From the NCBI GenBank assembly GCA_937892095.1, contig CALAVC010000185.1, positions 1 to 29,289 of the forward strand: 29,289 nucleotides of DNA, written 5' to 3'. Positions 8,218 to 15,351 of this stretch are shown here, one piece after another (position 1 is the first letter of the stretch; every line of letters starts with the position of its first letter). This stretch comes from an uncultured Bacteroidales bacterium (lineage in GTDB: Bacteria; Bacteroidota; Bacteroidia; Bacteroidales; Marinilabiliaceae). The notes under the pieces were generated by a model. That model was not told the DNA's origin. It was given only the letters and a program-made list of their open reading frames with translations, and did no database searches. The translations under genes were made by a program, and so were the position numbers.

Positions 8218-9666
8218 ATGTCAACAGTAAAATTCTATCGCCCCGAACATCAAGTGCCTCTCGAAATGCACAAGGTGCGCATCGTTCAGAAACTCTATCT
8301 TCGCGACGTCGACGAACGCCTCCGCCTCATTAACGAAGCTGGCAACAACACTTTCCTCCTCCAAAACAAAGACATCTACATGGACATGCTCACCGACTCT
8401 GGTGTCAACGCTATGAGCGACAATCAGCAAGCTGCCATGTTCCAAGCCGACGATAGCTATGCAGGCTCCGAGACTTGCAACCGACTCCGTCGTGCCATTC
8501 AAGATGTCCTCGGACTGAACGACTTCTTGCCAGCTCACCAAGGTCGTGCTTGCGAAAATATACTTGCCGAAGCTTTCTGCAAAAAGGGCGATGTTGTCCC
8601 AATGAACTTCCACTTCACCACCACCAAGGCACACATCACGCGCCTCGGTGCCAAAGTCGTCGAACTCGTAGCTGCCAAAGGTCTGCAAGCCGATAGCATA
8701 GACCCCTTCAAGGGCGACTTCGACATCCCTCGCCTCAAACAATTCATTGCCGAAAACAAAGGTCGCATATCTTTCCTCCGCATAGAGACTGGCACCAACC
8801 TCATCGGCGGACAGCCCATCTCTATGGCCAACATGCTCGAAGTGGCCAAGATTTGTCGCGAAAATGGCATAATATCTGTCATGGACGCTTCGCTCCTACA
8901 AGACAACCTCTACTTCATCAAGACGCGCGAAGAGGCTTATAAAAACAAAGACACCAAAGAAATTATGCACGAGTTGTGTGCCGCAATGGACATCACATAC
9001 TTCTCGGCGCGCAAACTCGGCTTCGCACGTGGTGGTTGCATCTGTTCCAACAATCAAGACCTACTCTTGCGCATGAAAGAGTTTGTCCCTCTCTACGAAG
9101 GTTTCCTCACCTATGGTGGCATGGAGGTCCGCTCTATGGAAGCCATTGCAGTTGGTCTCTACGAGACCCTCGACATGGAATACATCTCGCAAGGTCCCCT
9201 CTTCATAGAGCACCTCGTGCGCGAACTCGACGAATATGGAGTCCCCGTTGTTAAGCCCGCAGGTGGTCTTGGCGCTCACCTCAACGCCTCTGCATTCTTC
9301 CCCGATATGCCACACAGCCAATATCCCGCAGGAGCTTTGGCTGTCGCCATGTACATCGCAGGTGGCATTCGTGGCATGGAGCGTGGCACCATTTCCGAAC
9401 AACGTGAACCCGACGGCACCGAACGCTATGCCGAGCTCGAACTGCTCCGACTGGCCGTGCCACGTCGCGTCTTTACGCTCTCGCAAATCGAGTACGTTGC
9501 CGACCGTGTCAAGTGGGTCTGGGACAATCGCCAACTCATCAAAGGTCTTCGCTTTGTCGAAGAGCCCAAGGTACTCCGCTTCTTCTTCGGACGCCTCGCT
9601 CCCGTCGACGATTGGCAAGAAAAACTTGTCGCCAAATTTAAAGCCGACTTCGGCGATAGCCTATAA
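8218..9666 (+). CDS. Beta-eliminating lyase (tryptophanase / tyrosine phenol-lyase family), divergent
   Basis: A 482-residue fold-type I PLP enzyme related to tryptophanase (TnaA) and tyrosine phenol-lyase (TPL), which split an aromatic amino acid into the ring compound, pyruvate and ammonia. Family motifs include DMLTDSGVNAMSDNQ (56-70), LPAHQGRACEN (104-114), GGQPISMAN (197-205) and the PLP lysine Lys266 in SARK. Residues that separate TPL from TnaA favour TPL: Thr134 (TnaA has Asp), Arg389 in GMERG, and Phe455 (TnaA has His). However, several residues common to both are changed: Leu226 replaces the Arg contacting PLP, Arg265 precedes the PLP Lys in place of Lys, and Leu351 replaces the His of the GGH motif. 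Substrate is therefore uncertain. It is also about 20 residues longer than TPL. Monocistronic, with its own terminator. Confidence 0.8.
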   Translation: MSTVKFYRPEHQVPLEMHKVRIVQKLYLRDVDERLRLINEAGNNTFLLQNKDIYMDMLTDSGVNAMSDNQQAAMFQADDSYAGSETCNRLRRAIQDVLGLNDFLPAHQGRACENILAEAFCKKGDVVPMNFHFTTTKAHITRLGAKVVELVAAKGLQADSIDPFKGDFDIPRLKQFIAENKGRISFLRIETGTNLIGGQPISMANMLEVAKICRENGIISVMDASLLQDNLYFIKTREEAYKNKDTKEIMHELCAAMDITYFSARKLGFARGGCICSNNQDLLLRMKEFVPLYEGFLTYGGMEVRSMEAIAVGLYETLDMEYISQGPLFIEHLVRELDEYGVPVVKPAGGLGAHLNASAFFPDMPHSQYPAGALAVAMYIAGGIRGMERGTISEQREPDGTERYAELELLRLAVPRRVFTLSQIEYVADRVKWVWDNRQLIKGLRFVEEPKVLRFFFGRLAPVDDWQEKLVAKFKADFGDSL

Positions 9667-9703
9667 AACAACTCTTACTAACCATATCCTACAACCACTC
9701 TTG

Positions 9704-9737
9704 GAGCGGAAGGAAACATCTTCCTTCCGCTCTTTTT
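9704..9737 (+). terminator. Rho-independent terminator of the lyase gene
   Basis: A perfect 12-bp stem (9704-9715 with 9721-9732), 5-nt loop and T5 run (9733-9737), starting 38 nt after the lyase stop codon. Confidence 0.92.
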
Positions 9738-9789
9738 GTCTGTTTTCTAAACTCCTTTTTTTACGCAATTCTTTTCTCTATATACATAC

Positions 9790-9836
9790 AAAAAAAACAA
9801 CCAGCTATTCGACTGCTAAATTCGAATAGCCGGTTG
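9790..9836 (-). terminator. Rho-independent terminator of the minus-strand susC-susD operon
   Basis: A 15-bp stem with one mismatch (9798-9812 with 9822-9836) is followed, on the minus strand, by eight T (A-run at 9790-9797 on the plus strand). It lies 34 nt beyond the SusD stop and faces the lyase terminator. Confidence 0.88.
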
Positions 9837-9870
9837 TCGGCCGATTATATGGTATTATGCTAAAGTGCCA

Positions 9871-11907
9871 TTAATAGCCAGGGTTTTGGCTAAAACCGTT
9901 GCCAAGGTTGGAGACTGCATCAAGCTCTGTCTGTGGGATTGGGCGATAGAGGTGATGCTCGTCAATGTTGCCCGAGGCTTGAGCGTTGTACTTCTTCACG
10001 TACTCAATGAGTTTGCCCGTACGCTTCAAGTCGAACCAACGCATCTGTTCGCCGCAAAGCTCTATGGCACGCTCGTTAAGTATCATGTCGATGTCGCATG
10101 TGCCACTCAGAGTGTTGTCTTCGCCTTCCTTAGCACGCACTGTGCGCAACTCGTTGATGGTGTTCAGAGCGTCGCCCGAGTTGCCCTGACCAAGTTGAGC
10201 CTCTGCCTTTATCAAGTAGAGTTCGCTCACACGCATAACGATGGCGTCGCGACTGCTGATGTCCCATGTCGGGTAGCTTGGGTTATACACGTCGTCGAGG
10301 AACTTACGTATGCCCGGGTACGAACGGCTACCACCAATCTTAGCATCGTTGTAGCGTGCGTCGCCATACACGTCGCTCACCTTCTTTGCAGTCTCGGTAG
10401 GTGTAGCCTTGTCAAGATCGCCCGATGTGAAGACAGGTATGTCGCCACCAAAGGCAAACTGTATGCGGTAGCGGTCTTTTGCCCAAGCTTGCTTTGCTTG
10501 TCCTTCGGGCGAGTCGCCGTCCAGAGGGCAATAGTAGATTGCTGTGTCTTGAAGCAGTGGATAGTTGCTCTCGACGTTCTTCTGCAATCCGTCTACAACA
10601 TCATAGTGGTCGAGCAACGTAGCTTCCGTGCGTTGGTCGGTTGCCCTGTGCTCTTCAAGAAGTTGCCACAAGCGTAGCGAAGGCGTATAGCGCGTAAAGC
10701 CACGTCCGTAGGGCGAGTAGGCTGCACCCACTTCAACGTCTTTGCCCGTTTCTTTGCTCTTTATTGTGGTCTTGCCAACGGCTACGCGCCAGAAGACTTG
10801 GCTGTTCTTCTGACCACTGTTACCAAGGTCGCCACAACCATTGTTCCACATCGAGACGAACATCAAGAGCATTGCTGAGCCACCACGGCCGTAGCCCGTA
10901 CGTGTGATGAGATTGTTGTATTCCATTGCACTACCATCGTTATTTAGTCTATAACGCTTAGGTATGCAGTTGGCTGTCGTCGTAATGTCGCTCGAATAGG
11001 TTATGCCAAACACAGCTTCTTGGTTGTCTTCGTAGGCCTCGTTGGTCATGGTCCATACGTCAGCATAGTTCGAGTAGAGGCTTGCATACGACGTGTTGCC
11101 AATCACGGCTTCGGCTTCAGCTTGGGCGGCAGCGTATAGCTGTTGTTCGCTCATCGAAGAGTATGTCGAGTTGCCTTCAACTTGCTTGCCCTTCTGACCG
11201 CTTAGCCACGATGCGGCATACAGTAGCACACGTGCCTTTATGCCTCGTGCAGCCCAATAGTTTGCACGACCATCAGCCTTAGTCGTATAGCCTGCCTTGT
11301 CGAAGAGGTCGATAGACTCGTCGAGGTCTGCAAGAATCTTGCCGTATATCTCTGCTTCTGCCACGCGAGTCGGTGCAAAGTTCTGACTTGTCGCTGGCGT
11401 GTCGTTATATGGTGCGTCGCCCCACAAGTTCACAATGTGGAAGTAGTAGAATGCACGAAGGAAATATGCTTCGGCAGTGTACTGCTGCTTCTCTGTTTCG
11501 CTCAGTTCTGCGCATTGGTCGATATAGACAAGTGCATTATTACATGCGTCTACTGCTGCATAGAGCATCTCCCAATACTGGTCGAGACATGGGTTGTCGG
11601 CCACGTTGCTTTCCAAAGCTGCCGATGTGATGTTGTATTGGCACAAGCTTTTTTGCTTGTTGTCGTAGCCAAAGTAGAAAAGGTCAGTACCCATTTCCGA
11701 AAGACCCAGTGCAGCCTCCTTGCCATACCAGCCACGGCCATAGCTGTAGCAGTTGGCAAGCAATCCCAGCACGCCGTTTTTCGACGAGTAGGTCAGGTCT
11801 GCTGTCTCGCCCGTCTTGTTGTCTTCCTCGAGGAAGTCTTTACATGCCGGAAGCACCATGCTCAGCGCGCCACATGCCACGAGGACCTTATATAAGTTTC
11901 TTTTCAT
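9871..11907 (-). CDS. SusD/RagB family nutrient-binding lipoprotein
   Basis: A 678-residue surface lipoprotein, lipobox LPAC (Cys22), that should cap the adjacent SusC transporter and bind its ligand. The N-terminal part carries the TPR-like helical SusD fold, including AEAYFLRAFYYFHIVNLWGD (about residues 144-163). The late part has the RagB/SusD phrases MRVSELYLIKAEAQLG and LNTINELRTVRAKEG, an LNERAIELCGEQMRWFDLKRTG segment, and the typical end GFSQNPGY. It is at the long end for the family, with an insert between these halves. It starts 20 nt after the SusC stop, forming a standard susCD operon. No glycoside hydrolase, peptidase or regulator is adjacent, so the ligand cannot be assigned. 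Confidence 0.93.
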   Translation of the reverse strand: MKRNLYKVLVACGALSMVLPACKDFLEEDNKTGETADLTYSSKNGVLGLLANCYSYGRGWYGKEAALGLSEMGTDLFYFGYDNKQKSLCQYNITSAALESNVADNPCLDQYWEMLYAAVDACNNALVYIDQCAELSETEKQQYTAEAYFLRAFYYFHIVNLWGDAPYNDTPATSQNFAPTRVAEAEIYGKILADLDESIDLFDKAGYTTKADGRANYWAARGIKARVLLYAASWLSGQKGKQVEGNSTYSSMSEQQLYAAAQAEAEAVIGNTSYASLYSNYADVWTMTNEAYEDNQEAVFGITYSSDITTTANCIPKRYRLNNDGSAMEYNNLITRTGYGRGGSAMLLMFVSMWNNGCGDLGNSGQKNSQVFWRVAVGKTTIKSKETGKDVEVGAAYSPYGRGFTRYTPSLRLWQLLEEHRATDQRTEATLLDHYDVVDGLQKNVESNYPLLQDTAIYYCPLDGDSPEGQAKQAWAKDRYRIQFAFGGDIPVFTSGDLDKATPTETAKKVSDVYGDARYNDAKIGGSRSYPGIRKFLDDVYNPSYPTWDISSRDAIVMRVSELYLIKAEAQLGQGNSGDALNTINELRTVRAKEGEDNTLSGTCDIDMILNERAIELCGEQMRWFDLKRTGKLIEYVKKYNAQASGNIDEHHLYRPIPQTELDAVSNLGNGFSQNPGY

Positions 11908-11927
11908 TTTGTCAGTCGTTTGTCTTG

Positions 11928-14900
11928 TTAAAATTCAAGCATTAGGCCCAATATGGCTTGTTTCTGAAGTGGGAAGGCTATGCTACCACCACGTTCTGAG
12001 TCGTAGTCGTCAATCTTGCTCTTCGTAATGTAGTTCTTGAGCGAACCATAGATGCGTGCCGACTGCATACCAATCTTGCCTACGATTTCTTTGGGCAAGC
12101 TGTAAGACAATGTGATGTCTTTAATCTTGAAGTAGTCAGCCTTCTCATACATCAGCGAAGTCTTGTACGTGTTGTATATCGTAGCTACTGTACTCTTCGA
12201 GTTGGTCGATGGGGTGGGGAACTTAGCACCCGTGTTGGTTGGTGTCCAGTAGTCCACTGCGCTACCCCAGTTCGATGTTTCGTATGTGAGCTGGTTGTTC
12301 ATGCCATACTCTATGTAGCCACCCATACGTGCAAAGAATTGTGCCGAGAGCGAAAGTCCACGCCATGCAAATGTCGTGTTTGCACCAAAAATATGCTTCG
12401 GGTCTTTGTCAAAGTGTATGCGGTCGTCTTCGGCTGTAATCTGACCGTCGTCGTTCTGGTCTACAATCTTGATAGAACCCGGTGTGCCATATCCACTTAT
12501 GAAGTTCGACTCTTCACCCGGATGACGTGCTTCCCAGTCTTCCTTATACTTCTCAAATTCGCCAATGCCCCAAATGCCATCGGCTTCGTAATCGTAGAAC
12601 GTGTTGACGCGCTCGCCAACAGTGTAGCCCGTCGTGCCGTTGACAAATTGGTCAACGCCATTCGATAGCTTGTTAATCTTGTCGGTCGAGTGAGAGTAGC
12701 TCCAATCAACGTCCCATGTGAAGTCGCCAAGTTCAAGTATGCGAGTGCTCAGCAATACTTCTATACCATTGCCTTCAGTCTCACCAACGTTGCTGATGAC
12801 TGTCGGGAAGACCGACGACGAAGGACCTATCTGGTAGAACAAGAGGTCTTTCGTCTTGTTCCAATACGCATCGATGCTACCGCTTATGCGGTTGTTCAAG
12901 ATTCCAAAGTCCAAACCGAGGTTCACGCTCTGTGTCTTTTCCCAACCAAGGTCTTCATTACCCATGTGGCTTGGCAGTTTACCCGTCACGTCTGTACCGC
13001 CCATGTAGTACGATACGTTTTGGTCGCTAAGGGTTGTCATCGTCTGGTATGGGTCAATAGCTGCGTTGCCTGCAATACCCCAAGCCAAGCGAATCTTCAG
13101 GTTGCTCAGTACGTCGCGTGTGCTCTCCATGAAGTCTTCTTCACTAATTCTCCAGCCCAAGCTGGCCGATGGGAAGGCTGCCCACTTGTTGCCTTCGGCA
13201 AGAACCGAGCTACCATCACCACGCACCGAGAACGATGCCAAGTATTTGCCTGCGAAGTTATATTGCAAACGACCGAAGAAGCTCAGCATTGTTTGCTTTT
13301 CGTACGAACTCGTTGGGGTACTTACGGTCGTCAGTTTGCTCAAGTTGTAGAATGAGCTTTGGCGCAAGTGATTGTCAGCTGCGTTGCCCGTAACCGTCAA
13401 GCTCTCCGACACTTTGCGAATTGCTTCGTGACCAAGCAATGCCGTCAAGCTGCTACGTGAGCCACCAAAGTCTGTCGTGTAGTTAATCGTGTTGTCCCAT
13501 GTCAGGTTAGTCGAGTTCGAAGGCGTCTGTGTCAGCACTGTCGACTGACCACTCTGATAACGTCCTTGGCTCTCGTAGTCCTGATAGGTGCCTGTGCGAG
13601 AGTTGTTGCGGTCAACAGCAAGCATCGAGCGGAACACAAAGTTCTTAAACGGAGTAACTTCAAGATATGTGTTGCCAAAGAATCGTGTGCTCTGTACGTT
13701 GCGCTGATAGTTGCCGTTGTCGTCTTGCAAAGGCGAGCAGTGCGCTGCATACAATGGGTTTGGCGTTGCATTTATTGTTCCGTCATTAAGGTATGCGTGT
13801 GTAATGGTTGTCATCTTAAGAGCTTGGCTATACACACCGCTATTGCGCCTATCATGATTCTTGTATGTGAAGAGCATACTCATGCCTGCCTTCAAGTAGT
13901 CGTTAATCTTGTGGTCGACCGACAAGCGACCATTGTAACGCGTCATCTTGTCGTTGTCCATCAGACCACGGTCAAACAATGCACCAAGCGAGATGCCCAA
14001 CTGTGTGTTTGCGCTTCCGCTCGTCAGGCTTGCTTCGTAGCCTTGCGATGCACTGTTGTCTATCAAGAGGTCTCCCCAATCGGTATAGCTCTTGTCGGCC
14101 ACGATGTCCAACATCTCTGTGCCGTCGTTTAGCGCAAAGCCTGCAAGAACATCTTCAGCCTTGTAGCTCTCTGTCCCCCATTCGCCAGTCTCCTGATATA
14201 TAGCATAGTTTGCGTCGTAGTTCTTTGCGTCTATAAGGCGTTGTACTTCGGCGTCGCCATACATAGATGTCGCACTACTCGTGGGTGCATTCCAGGAGTT
14301 GTATGCATGTAGGCTTATCGTGTTACGAACGTCGCACTTGTCGTTTGCTTTCTTGCCACGCTTCGTCGTGATAATAATCACACCGTTCGCACCACGTGTA
14401 CCATAGATAGCCGTCGACGATGCATCTTTGAGCACTTCCATTTGCTCAATGTCTTGTGGGTTGATGTCCAAAGTAGAGCCATACTCCACTCCGTCCACCA
14501 AGATCAGCGGACCATTGCTCGCATTAATGCTTCGTGCACCACGCAAGTTTATGCTCAGGCTACCACCCGACTCACCACTGCTCTGCTGAACGTCAAGACC
14601 AGGGATGCGAGCCTGCATAGCCTGCATGGCGTTAGGTGCTGCCACGCGTGCCAAGTCTTCCGACTTCACCGATGCAATCGAACCCGTCAAGTCCGATTTC
14701 TTCTGCACGCCGTAGCCCACGACTACCAACTCGTCCAGTTCGGCCATTTCGTCCGAAAGAGTAAAGTCCATCGTCTCGTTTCCGTCTACGGCTCTGACCG
14801 TTGTCTCGTAGCCTATAAACGATACCTGTATTTGCGCATCTGTCGGGACGTTCAACGAGTAGTTACCATCCATGTCGGTAACCGTGCCAGTTGTCGTACC

Positions 14901-15071
14901 TGCCACAACCACGGCGGCTCCCACCACTGGCTGACCCGTACTGTCCACTACGCGTCCCGTTATTTTTGTAGTCTCTTGCGCCGAGAGACTTAGCGGTAGT
15001 GCAAGGCAGAGCGCGAAGAGTAATTTTCTCCCCCCCCCTGTATACCTATTCGCTACTGATTTTAAAAACAT
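11928..15071 (-). CDS. SusC/RagA family TonB-linked outer-membrane transporter
   Basis: A 1047-residue transporter. Order: signal peptide (about 1-31, ending LSLSAQ); carboxypeptidase-regulatory-like domain (about 34-110, ITGRVVDSTGQPVVGA, SFIGYETT); TonB-box-like DELVVVGYGVQKKSDLTG; plug with RGARSINASNGPLILVDG and DASSTAIYGTRGANGVI; barrel. The signature ends YDSERGG...LGLMLEF are present. A run of nine G (coding strand) at plus positions 15030-15038 encodes Gly12-Gly14 in the n-region of the signal peptide, making an unusually long beginning MFLKSVANRYTGGGRK before the hydrophobic core. In the reading given here the tract is in frame. Loss or gain of one G would destroy the frame, and no ATG follows the tract to rescue it. 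It forms an operon with the downstream SusD. Confidence 0.93.
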   Translation of the reverse strand: MFLKSVANRYTGGGRKLLFALCLALPLSLSAQETTKITGRVVDSTGQPVVGAAVVVAGTTTGTVTDMDGNYSLNVPTDAQIQVSFIGYETTVRAVDGNETMDFTLSDEMAELDELVVVGYGVQKKSDLTGSIASVKSEDLARVAAPNAMQAMQARIPGLDVQQSSGESGGSLSINLRGARSINASNGPLILVDGVEYGSTLDINPQDIEQMEVLKDASSTAIYGTRGANGVIIITTKRGKKANDKCDVRNTISLHAYNSWNAPTSSATSMYGDAEVQRLIDAKNYDANYAIYQETGEWGTESYKAEDVLAGFALNDGTEMLDIVADKSYTDWGDLLIDNSASQGYEASLTSGSANTQLGISLGALFDRGLMDNDKMTRYNGRLSVDHKINDYLKAGMSMLFTYKNHDRRNSGVYSQALKMTTITHAYLNDGTINATPNPLYAAHCSPLQDDNGNYQRNVQSTRFFGNTYLEVTPFKNFVFRSMLAVDRNNSRTGTYQDYESQGRYQSGQSTVLTQTPSNSTNLTWDNTINYTTDFGGSRSSLTALLGHEAIRKVSESLTVTGNAADNHLRQSSFYNLSKLTTVSTPTSSYEKQTMLSFFGRLQYNFAGKYLASFSVRGDGSSVLAEGNKWAAFPSASLGWRISEEDFMESTRDVLSNLKIRLAWGIAGNAAIDPYQTMTTLSDQNVSYYMGGTDVTGKLPSHMGNEDLGWEKTQSVNLGLDFGILNNRISGSIDAYWNKTKDLLFYQIGPSSSVFPTVISNVGETEGNGIEVLLSTRILELGDFTWDVDWSYSHSTDKINKLSNGVDQFVNGTTGYTVGERVNTFYDYEADGIWGIGEFEKYKEDWEARHPGEESNFISGYGTPGSIKIVDQNDDGQITAEDDRIHFDKDPKHIFGANTTFAWRGLSLSAQFFARMGGYIEYGMNNQLTYETSNWGSAVDYWTPTNTGAKFPTPSTNSKSTVATIYNTYKTSLMYEKADYFKIKDITLSYSLPKEIVGKIGMQSARIYGSLKNYITKSKIDDYDSERGGSIAFPLQKQAILGLMLEF
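15030..15038 (-). repeat. Homopolymeric G9 tract in the SusC signal-peptide coding region
   Basis: Nine C on the plus strand, nine G on the coding strand, covering codons 12-14 of the SusC gene. It is the only G/C homopolymer of this length that I see in the window. Tracts like this mutate by slipped-strand mispairing in other bacteria. Confidence 0.9.
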
Positions 15072-15147
15072 TTTGGTTTAGTTTTTAGTTAATGTTTGGC
15101 TTTCGCTACCAATTGCAATTTATCTCACAATTAATAACTTATTTTCA

Positions 15148-15155
15148 CAAATATA
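15148..15155 (-). promoter_or_regulatory. Candidate -7 element for the susC-susD operon
   Basis: On the minus strand this reads TATATTTG, matching TAnnTTTG, and would give a leader of about 70 nt before the SusC ATG at 15071. No good -33 element is seen at the usual spacing. Pattern-based only. Confidence 0.3.
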
Positions 15156-15317
15156 ATTAATATTAACTATTCGTAATGTTGTTCGCAAGTTTTTAACAAA
15201 CTGAAATGAAGATAATCGAAACTAAAAGCGCATAAAACCGAAACTTCTAATGCTTTATATTTCTTTTTAAAATATTGTCCTTTGGCGTTAAAAAGTGAAA
15301 TATTGAACTATATTGTT

Positions 15318-15325
15318 TAATTTTG
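15318..15325 (+). promoter_or_regulatory. Candidate -7 element for the propeller protein-porW operon
   Basis: TAATTTTG matches TAnnTTTG and lies 26 nt before the preferred GTG start at 15352. A transcript starting just after it could not include the TTG at 15313, which helps to decide the start codon. No -33 TTTG is found at the standard distance. Confidence 0.33.
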
Positions 15326-15351
15326 CTCTTGCCAACTTGGCAAGACGGAAT

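Noticed and set aside
9865..10677. Long plus-strand ORF opposite the SusD gene, and similar ones over 11437-14993
   Set aside because: They are antisense shadows of SusD and SusC, whose domain motifs are clear on the minus strand; their translations show no recognisable pattern.
15313..15351. TTG start giving 13 extra residues for the propeller protein
   Set aside because: A candidate -7 element lies inside this stretch and the GTG at 15352 gives a normal basic n-region before the membrane helix.
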